A DNA stretch of 50,092 nucleotides from Nephromyces sp. MM_2019. Taxonomy: Eukaryota > Apicomplexa > Aconoidasida > Nephromycida. This document shows, one piece after another, positions 33,424 to 47,700 of the stretch (positions are counted from its first letter, which is position 1; each line of letters begins with the position of its first letter). The position numbers and the translations under genes are program-made. The notes below the pieces were generated by a model. That model was not told the origin of the DNA, made no database searches, and was given only the letters and a program-made list of their open reading frames with translations. The DNA lies in the NCBI GenBank assembly GCA_015657535.1, contig JADHZB010001438.1, positions 1 to 50,092 of the forward strand, written 5' to 3'.

Positions 33424-34361
33424 AATTTAAACGGACCCCTCAACAGAAGCTAATCCCAATTGAACAAGGTTGGCGTTCCAAGGGCGTAAAGCAAAGACCT
33501 CATGAAACCCGAATAAAAGGTGGGTTCTTGCTATAAGTTATTTAACGCTTCTTAAATTTTTGCTCCTTTTCGATTTATTTAAACCCTCGTGATTTCTATG
33601 AGATTACCTTCTTTTCTCTGTTAAGTTTCCCTCTATTATGTGTGCAACTTGATATGAAATAGACGAAGTCTAGGATATTGCTTTTGAAGCCTTCAACCTG
33701 AAAATTTGTTTCATAATGAAGCCAATATATGTTTTTGATGATCTTAAGCTCCATGATGGTGTGAGCCTTGCAGAGTGAATACCCTTTTTTTGCCGATCGG
33801 ATATTTTACGTGAAATTCAGTGTGTGAGGGTTTGTGTGTGCACATTTTCCTCTTTATTTTTTTTTCTCAATTCTTTCTATAATACATGTAGCGTCCTGTT
33901 CCAGCTTTTTTTACATGGGCATACTCCGCTAGTTATTAATAAGGTATAAAACTTAATATCTGAATGTTGCATGCGTCGTGGTTTTTTATGTTTTCAATGG
34001 CGCATTAAATGGAATCCATCATTCTCTTTCAAATTACTAGAAATGCGTGACTACTCTCATAGTTCTCGGTTTAAAGCGCCTTTATGTGCCTTCCTCGTTA
34101 GCCCCAGAATAAAACCTGTGAGGGCATTGATACTGCTGCTGAAATTATGTTTTCGGGAGCATTTTTACTTTTTTTATTAGCATGGGAGCCAGACAGCGCC
34201 TTTTTTAAAATATTTTTTATCGCTTTTTACAATGCTTCTGTGCAGACGGAATAATTTATGTGAGATTGAATAAAGACCCTAATCCTATTGAATCTGATGG
34301 ACTCGTCGGGGCATCGAGGAATGCAGACCTTTTTGTTCAATGCGAAGTAGAAAAAATTTAA
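33424..34361 (+). CDS. 3' end of an unrecognised gene (two terminal exons)
   Basis: Exon 33424-33519 (acceptor CTGTAG, donor AAAAG|GTGGGT) joins in phase 1 to exon 34246-34361 (acceptor CTGTGCAG), ending in TAA at 34359-34361. The peptide reads FKRTPQQKLIPIEQGWRSKG, then VKQRPHETRIKDGIIYVRLN, then KDPNPIESDGLVGASRNADL and FVQCEVEKI. It is soluble and basic in the first half, with no repeats. The phase match and normal composition support real coding sequence. Exon 32618-32650 may be an earlier exon, but the phase does not join directly, so at least one exon is missing. Family unknown. Confidence 0.45.
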
Positions 34362-37300
34362 ATTCCCGTACCCAGCTTTTTCAGTTCTTCAGGAGCTAGG
34401 AAGAATTTAGTGGCAAATACATCTCTCAAAAGTGCATCAGAAACCTCCTTTTGAGGACTCCATATTATGGAAGAAACTTTTTTGCTAAATTATGTTTTTA
34501 GCTTCTTCAAACTGATTTTCTAGAGGGACACTTTTTCCGGTGATATAGTTTCGTAACAAAATTACTTGATGCTATTTACAGTATTAGAAAAATTTCACTA
34601 AAAAAGTGTATAGCTTTCATCCTTTTGAATGGAGCTATAGGAAAGCCATTTATGATGCGCTAACAACTGCATCCTATCTACGCAAAAATGTCGTGTGCCC
34701 CTTCAAAGAAGTTATGAGCTAGCTTAATACTTACTTTCCAGCTCATTATCGCTAAAACTACCAATTATGCTGGCTCGGATATCATGTGTGCCAGCATCTA
34801 TCTATACTCGTATTTTGCGTGCCAACATGTGCGAGCAATTCACCGCCATGATAGCTTTTTAATCCTTTACGAGTGTCTTACTAAACCCCTAAATGCTCTG
34901 ATTTTTCTTACGAGTGTTTACCAAGATTTTCTTTACCATTTGTTTTGAATATCCGTTAGTAGTGCGTGGTGGTGAATAGAATTACGCAAACTTTTTAATA
35001 GCTACTAGCTGTTCAAAGTAAATTATTAGCTTTGCTACTAGCTAAAATGGCTAGAGAAAAAGCATTTTATAATTTTTTTTGGGATTTAAGGCGATAAATG
35101 CCGATAATGTTTTGAAAAAAGTAATACAAGGTTGATATTTTTTACTGGTCAATTTATATGTATTCTCACTTAAAGCCAGAACGCTGAATTTTTTTTATTA
35201 AGCCATTTTATAGATAAAACAGGAAAGGAGAAGGCTTTGTGGAATCACTCTATTTTCACCTAGATACATCTTTGCAAGTAATGCTTCAAAATTCGCGCTT
35301 TTCATAGCGCAGTTACTGGCTACATGAACTAAGGGTGTCTGCTTAACGCTGTTCTTAACAAAAGCATTTAGGTATGAGGTTCTATAAGCTTACTATTCTG
35401 AAGGCTTGCTGACAATTCACGCTGACGCCTGAAAAGCTTGTGAACATATTTTCAAACAAAAATGGTAACAAACTTGTATCTTTTGCCAAAGTAGCGAAAA
35501 TCCACTTATCGACCCGCAAGAAATGCCAGGAGGTAACCTTCGCTGGCTTCGAGAAACTCTTTTCTAACTATTTTTTTTTACATGCACCAGGTTTTCCCTC
35601 TATTTCGCCGTATCTATTCACAGAGGCACCGCCTTTGCTGTCGCGCCAAGTTAATCGTGCGCTGCTATTGTACCTGGATTTTATCACATAAAATTATGCT
35701 AAAATCAAGCAAAAAAAACCCAGCTTCGCTTACTCCTAATGAGGCCAAGGTAGTTTCCTACGAGAATGCAGTGATAGCTTAAGACAGAGTCGGAGCTAGT
35801 CACATACATGCCTTCCGAAGTCCTTCAAATTTACTTTTGAATTTATACTTCTCGGACAATGCTTTTATTATAAGGGTAATTGGCATGTTTCCATAGTTTA
35901 TGCATAAGAATGTTAAGTCTCCTTTTTTTGTTTCACACGAATAAGCGGGCGCTTCAGGCATTAAGTAGTGGAAGCGAATACAGGCACGATATAGGCGTTT
36001 ATACAGCATATAAACTCAAAAATTAAGCCTAGGTGATAACAAGGTTCGGTATGCTGAGCCCCTGCAAAGTTAATATACAAAAGGAAGCCGACCACGCAAT
36101 GCCCGGAGCCTAAAAGATTCTCAACTCGAGAGAAGGAGCTAGCGGCAATCTTAATTTTTTTGCTACATGTAACACATGGCACTATTAGGTAGAGCAGAGA
36201 GCTCATAATTAGGGGATGAGGTTACGTCTAGAAACTTTTTATACCTGCCTCACGATCAGCACTACGAAGTCCAAGAGGTAAGCTGGGTGCAGTGTATCCT
36301 ATATGACGACGTGTGCCAGACCTTCAGATATTTTTTTCAGCAATTTTGCATACAGATTTTGTCAAAAAAGACCGAAAAGCCTTGACAGGATGCTATTGTA
36401 ATGATAAAATCATAGAGAATCTTTCCATTATTTTTGCAGCTACATAAAAAGAGAAGCATTTTGCGGGCGAAAATCCCGGGCCACACCCTACAGGTTAGCA
36501 ACTTGTACGAATCCAATATGGAAATTAGGATGCCTCATTCAGTTGCATGCTCTGTGATTCGTGCGAGCGAAAGTTACACACTTTCAGAATCATCCAGGCA
36601 AAGGTACCTTACAGCCATGCACTTTTCCTGCGACTGCTGATACCCGTAGGCTAAAAAAAAGTACGCTTTGACATTGCTCTGGTTATTAGATGCAAGTATC
36701 TATAGGATGCAGCGGCAAAAAAACCAGCTGGTAGCAATAGTGAGCAGTTTCGCGCTCAAACCTCAAGAACATACGGTTCTTCATCAGGTGTAGTTCCAAT
36801 TGAAAATCCCCGGGATGTTCAGTGCCACAACAAACGGATGTTGATCAATACATGACTTATGGAAGCAGGTGTCTCTGCAAAGTTCTAACTTGGGCATATA
36901 ACATCCCTATTGCGGAATATGTAATCAGGGTCCCAAAAACTGGGCAAATGTAGCAGCAATACTTAGTGGCAACCGAGCTGCGGGCTGCGCGTATTCACTG
37001 AAATAGCGCAGGTTGGCCTTCTGCTGCACATATCAGACAAATTCCATACCTACCATCGCTGCAGTTCAGGTGGCAGCATCTGCACCTCATTACGAGGGTA
37101 ACAGCCTCACCTCTTACGTGTGCGTTTCAGCGAGGTTTTGGATTTTTCACCTTTTCCATCCTTTTCTAACACCTCATCCCTATTAAATCATTAGGCTGAT
37201 TCTTACTCCACCCTCATTGCTTACTGTGGTACCTCAACCGCTGGGAAACCCGAAGGACATGCGTAAACCAACCCTTTTTTTAGCGTGTGATGTAAGTGCA

Positions 37301-38760
37301 CACACCACTGAATGTATTATCTTGCTTGCCTTGCAGTATGCAAGAAATATATGAGGGTGCCTCAACTTATTTATTAACATCCGATAGGTCACCGCGAGAG
37401 GAATAAGGCAAGAAATCCTTGGCGGCTGATAATAGAAGACATTGAAATGATAGCCGCAGGTGAAATAAAAAATTTTCGAAGGCATTCATGATTGTGTCGC
37501 TTTGCCGATGTTGCAACTATAGCAAAATTGTAAGATATGTAGTATGAGGCTCTGGTTTATCCACAGCGAAATAAACACATTGAGAAAGAAGCATAAAAAA
37601 GGAGATACGCCATCACGCTGAGCAAAAATGTTTTCTCAATGTGATGATATTACGGATATATCGCGTTTTTTTCAAAGCTGACTGAGGTGAAACCTGCCGT
37701 CTTTTCTATCAGACAAAAACACCGGGCTGTTAGCTAAAACTCGTTAACAAAACTACCACTTAAAAGGTGAGAATGGATTCACTACTAACACTCTGGGATA
37801 CATATGTGCTCGCTCATTGGCATTTTAATGTAGACACACGGCGTAAAGATTTGAGACATGTCGAAATGCTAAAGCGATTCCAAGAGTGCTGGTCAGTTTC
37901 CGGATGCTAGTGTAATAGGCCACGTTTGATACCATCTCATGGCAAAGAAAGACGCTTGATTTTCTGTAGCACGAAGGATGAATGCGTTAATTCCTTTTAA
38001 TCATTACCCATGGTGCCGTAATTGCCTGATATAGACATGTAGTGACCTCCAACGAATAGGTAGCTGCCTTCATGCTCTTCTCAGCACGACAAAGAACTCA
38101 TGTGAGTAACCCCAGCGAAAAAAACTAGTGAAGAGCTATATGGATTTCTGTACTTGCAAGGCTGCAGCAGTATCTCTAGCGCCCTCAGCGTTGGAGCCCA
38201 ATAATAGTAGGGGCTGATACTTGCAGCCTAGCGATGGATGACGGATAGTTCACATTTTTAGTTTGCTGAGCTTTAGTTCCTTCTAATGACCTCCCAATGA
38301 CAATGATTTTTCCTGCTACCTCTAATTTATATATCTAATCCATTTACTTCATTTTAAAGAACGAGCATCTTCTAACCATTCAGCTAGAGTATTACTTATA
38401 AGAAAAAGTCCAAATAATGAGCTCTATGTTCATGCTTACATCTATTTGTCTCCACCCGCGTAGGTATTGCGTTAACACGATTACCTAAACTAGCTTTCCC
38501 GAAATTGACCTATATAGTTTATCATAATAAATTCCGCTTATGCTAAATTTCATCTTTATCGTAGACCTCCCCATCGTGTTTAGTCTCTACCTTGCAATTA
38601 CGTGGTTCCCATACCTAATGCTGCTGCTTTTATTTGGCATCGTTATTCACCAAGCCTGCTAACAACACTAGTACCGCACATGCTTCTGCTATGCTTACCC
38701 TTGTAGCACAGCGAAACCCATTTCTTATGTGCATCTGATGCGGAAATACTTGCCATCAAC
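34362..38760. other. Spacer upstream of the transporter gene
   Basis: Mostly AT-rich sequence without a resolved gene. The frame at about 36440-36640 starts after a TTTTTGCAG acceptor and encodes LHKKRSILRAKIPGHTLQ before a GTTAGC donor, which makes it a possible isolated exon. The last part should include the promoter and 5' untranslated region of the transporter. I identify no promoter motif. Confidence 0.4.
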
Positions 38761-41700
38761 ATGCCGAACTCCATGGAATCGAAGGAAAGCCTATTTCTGC
38801 GGCTCTCAAAAAGTGGCTCCTTTAATAAGGAACAAAAATCATCATTGTATAAACTGCTAATGGAGTACAGTTCACCTTCAGAGCTTAGATTTACAGCCTA
38901 CCCCGAGAGTAAACTCTATGCAGATAGCCCAGAATATGCTAATGTGGTGACTTCGCACTTGAAGATAGGGAAAGTAGTGTCAAGAGAGCAGCAAAAGACT
39001 GAAATTTATAACGAGGCCTATCAAATGAGCAAGAGCCAGAACTTCAACCCCGGAAGATTTTTACCTGATGTCACCGCAGGGCCGGCTACTCGTGAAAAAC
39101 AAAATCTACTTTTCTCGCAATCTACCCAGCGAAATTCATCAACCAATTCTAAAGTGGAAAGTACCAACACTGGAGAAGTACCGCGATCCTCAGGTGATTA
39201 TGGCAATAGCCCCTCTGGCACCGGTGCTACAGCTTCGGTACCTAACGTTACACACAGCAGACGGCGCTCGAGGTTTTCGAGGCAAGGAGGCATGATTCCG
39301 CACCTTCTAGCCACCGGGAACGCTCCAGAAAAGATATGCATCTTGTCGGATGTACTGGAGGAACCCAGGCTTATCCGAAAGATGCAGCTATCATTAGCAA
39401 ATTGGCTAGAGATCCAGAGGAGAAAAGGCTATTGGTTTGATAGAGCTTCTGTCATTATGCTCGCCGTAGCTGTGGCTATAGGGAACCGTCACTCCGAGTC
39501 CATATGGAGGCTTGTGCACAAATGGGGCCTAACGTGCTTTTTTCCATATTTAATGTGCTACATCCTAGTGTGTGTACCCTTGCTTACACTAGATCTAGCG
39601 GCCGGCCAACTAACTAGGTGTTATCCCCCTAACTTGATGGCCATTTTCAACCCGAGGGCACGAGGGGTGGGTATCGTTATGATCTTGTTGCTGATCCTCT
39701 CCGGGTGCATTGTGCAAGCAAGTAGGTCGGGAGCCTTATTGGTACATGGAAGGAGTGGTTAGATGAAATCTGATGGAATGTAGTGGTAATCGGTTCACTC
39801 GATGGTAATACGAAAGATAGGATAGGTCTAGAGGCATCCTTAGAATGTAATGCGAAGTAGTCTCTATACTCGGAAAGTATAGCAGGAGCTAGTAAGGGAA
39901 GAAAATTTTTTTTGGAGGGTCCAAGGAGACCATATCAACAATGCACTGGTAGATAATGTCATTGAACTACGAATCAGCATTGCAGATGAGCTTAGCCTGA
40001 ATCTCTTTTTTATTGTAAAACTGCTTTTTTTGGAGTTTAAAAATGCACATGAGGCTTTGCAAAGTTAGAGCCTTAACAGCATACTTAGGACTCAAATATT
40101 AAGCTCAAAGATTTGGTGCTAGTTCCTGCATTGTTGAAAGTGTTGAGCTGCGCGAGCGATGTCTGTAACCAGCGTGCAAATCATGTAGGAGCTAAGAGGT
40201 GGTAATAACTACGCAAAAACCCCTGCTACTTTTTTTCTAGGATATGCTGCAGAACTATTTGTCTTTTTATTCTACTCACTACAACAACCACAACCTTGGT
40301 TACTGACTGATGCTGAGAGGGCAGCATGTGATGCTGCGGGTAGTATCGAGGCCGCCTGCACAGCGGCCAGCCCGGCTTGCATCTACTCGGTCGGCTTGCA
40401 AACTTGTCTGCCCATTGAGTCTGCTAAGGTAACGTCCTTCTTTCACCAGAAGCTAAAAAGATTCTAAGATTTGCGACATGAAGCGGCAGGCTTCTTAATA
40501 TCCTTCTTAAAGAATAGTAAATAGTTCTGTTTTTCTATTCTATGCACAGGTTATCAACATTTGGTGCTTTCAGTTCATGTGGATATTGCAAATTATCGGG
40601 CTACATGTACAACTTTGAGGTGTCTCTCATTTAGAACATTATTTATTACTATTTTAGAACTATTCTAGCGCCATGCACATGCTGTTTGAACCATGTTCGC
40701 TGCATATAGTGTGCACTTTTATTTTAGCTCAAGCACTCTCAATCGTGGTGGTCGAATATCAGTATTTACTGATTTCTCTAGGCTAGTTACTTCTTCAAAG
40801 TAACGTTGAGTCCTCATTTACTTGATGACGCTGACCAGCTAAATAATGTGGACCTGAGAATTATTCTTGGATTACTTGTTGCGTGGGGCCTCACTGCTTT
40901 CTTTTTAACTCTTGGCCTCAGAGGGTTATCCTTTGGTAAATTTTATGACTTGTATCAGAGTTTAAAACTTGGGCCTGTCAGGTTTAAAAATAGCATAACT
41001 CATTTATATGAGATGCTACACTTACCATTGGGTGATTTTTGCACGAATTTCTATAGCTCTCACTCAGAAGTAGTTAAATTTTTCTAGTGAGTGTTTAGTA
41101 AATTTTGGCGTGAAATGTGGGTACCATGAAAGTTTGCTGGCTTTATTTATGAGTTTTTTTTATCCTCGTATTTCCTTTGGTATATATCAAAAAATATGTG
41201 CAAAGTAATAGGAGTAGGCCTCTATAGTATTCACAAATGTGGTACAACAAAAATTGTCGGGCAACCACATTCGATCTAAATTTCATTTTATGGCTCTGGT
41301 AATTGATTTCAAAGAATCGGTGCTATTTGCAGTTACTCGCAGTACTAGAGGAGATTCAATGCATATTTATTCATATCATATTTACTTTATTCAGAAAATG
41401 AATTTTTTTAAATTGACTCACTTATCACTATACGCAGTAAAATTACTTTGTGCTGCAGCGATCTGCCGTAGCAACAGTGGCCAACTAAACCTTCGCAGTG
41501 CTATATACCAACCTCCAAGTTTTTTTTTATGTTCCATACGATTTACCCTTTAAATGACAGTGCAACATCGCTTCCAATGTGGCTGGATGAATTTTTGATT
41601 TTAGCGAAAGAAAAAGGGTGAAAAAGGACTGCTATGTTTACCAAACATTCATTTTCCTGTGATGTAGAGACTCAGTTCACCACGGCAATCATTAGGCCGG

Positions 41701-44700
41701 GTGCTAATTTGTGCGTATAGCCGCTGCTGGAACTCTCGTCATGATGGGGATAATCTACATAGTTCAGATTGTCGTTGGCTTCCAATTTGATGGTGTTTCG
41801 TACGCATATTCCGCGTTATTAGGTAAGTATCTAGTTTGTAGTAGCGTATAGTCACTCGTGAGATATAGTGCATATATATATTTATGATGAATTACGCTAG
41901 TCTACACGCTGAAGTGCGACCTTTTTCGCAACTTTTTCACGTACAATCCTGCCGAAATGCACACTATGTCGAATTCAAATCTTTTCGTGGGTAGTAGTTG
42001 CAATTTTACATTGGTTGGAAGCAAGCTTGAATACTTCTGTGCTCGAAAACTTATCATGGTAGCTCGCTCTAGTTGGCCTATTTCAGGCCTGCCTCATAAG
42101 AAAAGCTCTTTGCACATATGTGGTACCTACTTGTATAACAAAATAAGGGAAATCCCCTTTGTCCTCTGGGTATATTCACTATGCAAAAAATAAATCAGTA
42201 TCAGGAGTAGCGTTATTGAAAAACCTATTACTATAACTACCTTCTATGCAAGAGTTCTTAATGTGCGAAAATTTTACTGTGCAAACCCGCTCTATTTGTG
42301 CCTGCTAGTGAGGTTTCTCAATTAGACAATGAAGCAAAATAAGTTGATGCAGCATGCAATTCATGCAACAGCCTTAGACCTAATTTGAAGCGTAAAAATT
42401 TTCAGGTTTATTAATTTTATTGCAAAAAAAAACTAGTACCTGTATTAGGCATTCTCAATATTTAGGGTATAGCTTTGCTACCTGAATATTTAAGGACTAG
42501 TTATACATTAAACTTACCTTGTAAACACTATGCATTGATTTCTTTAGATTTAATGTTTTGTAACTCCCTGCTTATTTACTGTCTCACTTCTTTGAAGTGA
42601 ATGCCACACAGTAGTTCTTTCAAGGGGCTAACCTTTCTGTCACCGCCCTGTGAGGACTTTTCTGAAATTGCTATTAATCACTCTCACGTATACTGTTGTT
42701 CGCTATTTTTAAGCCAATTGGGACTGGAGCTTGCTGTCAAAATACCCCCAGATATGGGCTGAGTCTTTAATTGCGTGCATTATGGATCTCTCAGTTGCTC
42801 ACGGCATATACTCCTCGTTAACTATGTACTCCAGGTAAGTAATAGCTCACGGCTTCTTTCCTACTAGTTCATTGTTTGCAGTTTTGCGCGTTTTCTTCGG
42901 TATGTGTGCTATCTTTTTTTTCCTACTCCTCTACTTCCTTCTAAAGCGGGTACCCCCCGATTCCATTCCAGTATCTTTCGCCATCATTTGCCCTTTGTGC
43001 GCTATCAATACATCAAGCTTTTGGGGGCACTGCGCCCCAAAGCTTTCCTTGCGACACACTACTGCGCTGCTTGCGCGTACCTGGGCATTGCATAGTATAA
43101 ATCTTAGAGGTTAATTCATCTCGGGCGGCTTGCTAACTGCTCAATATCAATAACCTTGCAAATAGTTTCGGTGTAGTCCAAATTGTCAGTCCTTTAGAGT
43201 TATTAAAAGGACTCGTTGAAGGTAGTTTCCATCCTAAATATGCCGGCTCACCATACAGTTCTCCTGCTTCTACGTGGCTAGAAAAACGAAAAGATTTTAC
43301 ATGTGCCAGGAGCCTTAAAATATGCTCCCTGTAAAAAATTCTGCGGCACACTCTTTGCAAGATGCTTCGTGAGCAGCTTTACCTGCTCACTAAACTCATG
43401 AAACAAAAGTTCAGCTATAGTAATTCCCAGGTACGGCCAGAAATTGATAGCTGCAGAATTTCCACTGCATTTAAGCCATGCGAACAGCGAAAAATGAGCT
43501 CAAGTTACCGAATAAGCACACTAAGAATCATCTTAGCTATAACTGAAGCTGCCTGAAGTGCAGATAAGCTTGAAAAAAAACAGCTACTGGCTTAACCTCA
43601 GCTCGAGCATTAATAGTCTCTTTTGGTTAATAATGAAGACTCCTGTTGAGGCGAGATGCTTTGGTATAAATCTGCCATAAAAGTGCGCATAGTAAACCTC
43701 ATGGAAATTGGGAATTAATTCCCTTACGAAGTGTGCTGACCGTTCATCTATATGCATACGCTGCCTGGTCCTCCCTTCATTGTCCAGGTGTACTAAATAC
43801 GATATCTTGACGTAAAAATAAAACGCCAAGTTATGTTGTGCTAAGAAAGAGCAGCCATAAAACGCGGAGAGTGCTAGATTCGGGCAATCTTAACCTATTT
43901 TTTTGAGTGCGATGTATTCCTCATCCGCCTAGAAGCATTTTCACGATTTTTATCTAGTAATTTTAAGTGCATTTATATCTTTGGACTTTTCCTTGGCAGC
44001 TTTAAAGTTTGTGCATCTGATTAAAAAGAAGTGTATCCTATTTTTTGGCAAGTATACCAGCTCTAATACCACCTTCTCCTCCACCTAAGCTCACTCTATT
44101 GATGTTGGCACATCGCCTTTATCAGCCTTAATAGAAACTAGTTTTTCCTAAGCAGGAATTGATAACGCATAATATTCGGAAACCAATCAGCAAGGCCTCT
44201 GTTGTGGTGGAATATGCATAACAGTCTGAAACTAACACTAAGACTTACTACTGTGGAAACGCTCACAAACTTCTTAATCAAAGTCACATGCACATACAAG
44301 ATAGTCCAAGGCATCTTCAGTCAAATCTTCTTTTCGAGTGTTTCCTCTCAGATTAGGATACAACGTGACATGGGATAGCTATACAATCATTATAGGTGAT
44401 TTGGGAAGCTCTTTCATAACCTTTCTCAGCGCAGGTTAGAACCCTTTTCTAGATAGGAATGAGGGGGATATGAAGTTGTTTATCAAAGATGGGCAGGTGA
44501 AACGAAAAACTGAAATTTAGATGTGTGTCTCCATATTTCGGAGACATGTTGGTCTCGTGGACAGCAGAAGTACGTACTAGTAAATTGCCAGTATATATGT
44601 TGTAATGATGAGTATGTGTATCGTATGAATGCTACGATTGCGGTGGGCGGGTTATATGTAGCCTTGGTTATCCGAATTACCTCCAAAGGTTTACAAAGGA

Positions 44701-47700
44701 GCATATTGGCTACTTTAGACGGTGCTCTGTAGTTTACCTCAAATGTAAAGGCTTTCGCTAAGATGATGCAGGAATTTGTATTGCATTTCAACAGATCTGT
44801 TTCTTCTTACGAGGCTTATTTACTTGTTATATGGGATGCATTGGTAGCGACTAGCCACAGTTCCAATGAGTCTCACACAATCATTTCTTTAAGAAATTAC
44901 GCAGATCTGTCATGAGCAGAAGTTAAAGTGTCTGCTAAACATGTACCCGATAATTACATGTATATCCTGCAAGACAAACATAAAAAATTTACACGAGCTC
45001 TCTTAAGCTTATGATGGGTGGTTAAGCACAATTTTTCATACATTGGCATTGATGTCTTATGTAGGGACAAACTATGCAAGTATTGAGAATTATAGGATTA
45101 GCATCAGTATTAATCCAGAGAAATTAACACAGTAAAAATTCCCTTGGTATCCATGTGTAACGAAAATTTCCATTTCTCACTAATCTTCTCTATTTCAAGA
45201 CACAGCAGGTTTTTACACTATGATCAGTAACTACGTCAAAAGCATTCTCAGCTTATATTTCCCCTTCCCCAATATCGTATTCTGCAAAGTATGCTATGTC
45301 ATTATGGTCTGCCACGTTTTACTATACCCCGTCAAAATTACATCCTTATGTTCTCGAAGTGCTCATTTTTTAAAGATTTAATCTGGTTGAGCAAGAAGTA
45401 TTTTTCACTGGTTTTTTGTCTTTTAACCAGCGGGAATAATGGGCTACATGGCTAAGAAGTCGCATAACACTTTCAAATACCTTATTGAGGCTACTGCGAG
45501 AAGTTACATCTTTGTAATATTCCCCGTTGGGTTTCAATATGCGGGAACAATTGAGGTGAGACACACAGATATATATGTACATATACAGTTTAAGCTACTG
45601 CTTCGCACGCAGTCTTTGCCACACTTAAAAGAGAGGGCACCATATGATCTCCGCTAATTTGTGTGTATTGCATGCAAATCTACCGTGCGTAGGTAGCTAC
45701 ACAGTAGGGGCCCATCAATCTTTAACATCTTATGTATACTGCTTGCTCATGTGCAAAGCGTATGCCACTCTACTGCCAGTATATTCACTTGTATTCATAT
45801 AGCCAATTGTGAATACACTTAAGATACTCTGCAAGAAGGATAATTCAAGGAAAAATTAGTCCATACTAGTGCTACTTATCGATGCTTCCCGTAGCTAGTC
45901 ATAAGTTTTAACCGGTTACCAAGGTAAGGACCTGCAGAACCAGGCGGAGCTCAATCAGCCTCAATCCTATTCCACTTTCACTTTGACGCAGACAACACTC
46001 TACATCGTCTACTACGGTGGAACGGGCATGCTTATGTGCAAGACTATAGCTATATGCCTTGAAGCGACGCTTGGAAGCATCAAAGAGAATCAAAAGTTTC
46101 AGGGGCTGCCTAGGAACGTGGTGCTTACGGTCCTGCTGATAAGTGTAGCCTTATTATCTCTGGGACTTGCGACTAGAGGAGGAAGGCAGGTGAGCAAATC
46201 GCAAGCTTCTTGAGTATTTGCGTATACGAAAGATATCTGCAAAAGCTGGGGGGGGGTATATAGCCCATAGAAGAAATGCCATGCGTTTAAAGCGTATCAA
46301 GTATTTCTGATTCATGCGAAAACACGGCGTCTACAGGGATAAATTGGATTCGCTTGTGTGTTTGGCAGAGTCATAATGCACAAAAGTAGGCAGTTTAAGT
46401 TTGAAATCAACTTTCTATTGGTTTTAATATTACACCATATTTAAGATAAGAAAGAAATCTTGCTTGTTCCATTTTGCATGGTTTTTATTGATTGAAAAAA
46501 AAGCCAATCCGATAGAACCAGCGTTGGCAAGCTACTTTACAAATCTAGCTGTCTACGAGTAAATCATCATTATATATAGGCAGATTAAATTGGTAAAAAA
46601 AAGGAAAAAATAGCAGCTACAAGTATTTTTGGTTTATCCGCTAGAGAGTGGAGGGAACAAGTGTAGCGACTGAAAGGAGTTGGTAAGCAAAGGAAGGGAG
46701 AAAGAAGAGGCATAAAGCAGACAGGGAGAATATGGGGGTAGGGAAGAGAGGGAAGATATGGGGTTAGGAAGGAAAGCGAAGATGTGGGGGCAGGAAGAAA
46801 TTCAGGAAGATGGCGAGAGAAATAATGTGTGTTCGGGAGAAGTTTGGGAACAAGGGGAGAGAGCTGCCACAGGAAGAGGTAGCAAAAAAAGCGAAGGACT
46901 GAGGCACAAACACACGAAGAATGAAAAAAAGGCAAAGAAAAGGAAAATAGAGAGCATGAAAAGGTTCAGAACATGCACTATATACATTGCTTTGGTGAAT
47001 GCTTTGCCTTTCTACAGAAAACATATCCTACGGCATAAAAAATATGCTAGGTATATAAATACATATCCCATAAAAATAACCGTTTCTTCATCACAAACAG
47101 CTATCAGAAGTGTAAGACCCACGGCATATATATTTTGCAAACATATAGAGGGGGGGATACACACAATAAAACTATAGGCTCTGTATTCGTATGAGTTGAA
47201 TAAGTTAGTTTCTATATTCTATCAGACGTCATATTTCCTGGATTACTATGTAGCAGACGTTACCAGGTTAGTGGTTGTAGGATTCATTGTGATATACATA
47301 GGATGGATCTCAGGTTTCCAGAGGCAAGCCGAGAAGATAGGGCCCACAGGTCAGTGCCCGAATAAATCCGCTCATGTTTCAGATTAGCCCGGGTAGTTCC
47401 GTGTGTGTGGCAGTTTTATGTGAATACAACCTATAGCCGTCGTGCCAGTAGTTGCTGCGCGTGCGTGCTGTGTCTGCCAGTAGTTGCTGTGAGGGCGTGT
47501 TGTGTCTAAATTATGCCTTTAGTTGCTACCCGTGTGTGCTTTTTCCACCTGTAATTGATGCCCGTGTGTTTCTTGTCTGCATTTAGCTGCTACCGGTGTG
47601 TGTTGTATCTGCCTTTAATTCCTAGCAGTGTGTGTTTGTCTGCAAGTCATGCCAATTTCTGATCGGTTTGACGGAAATTTCCCAGTATCAATCGCAAAAC

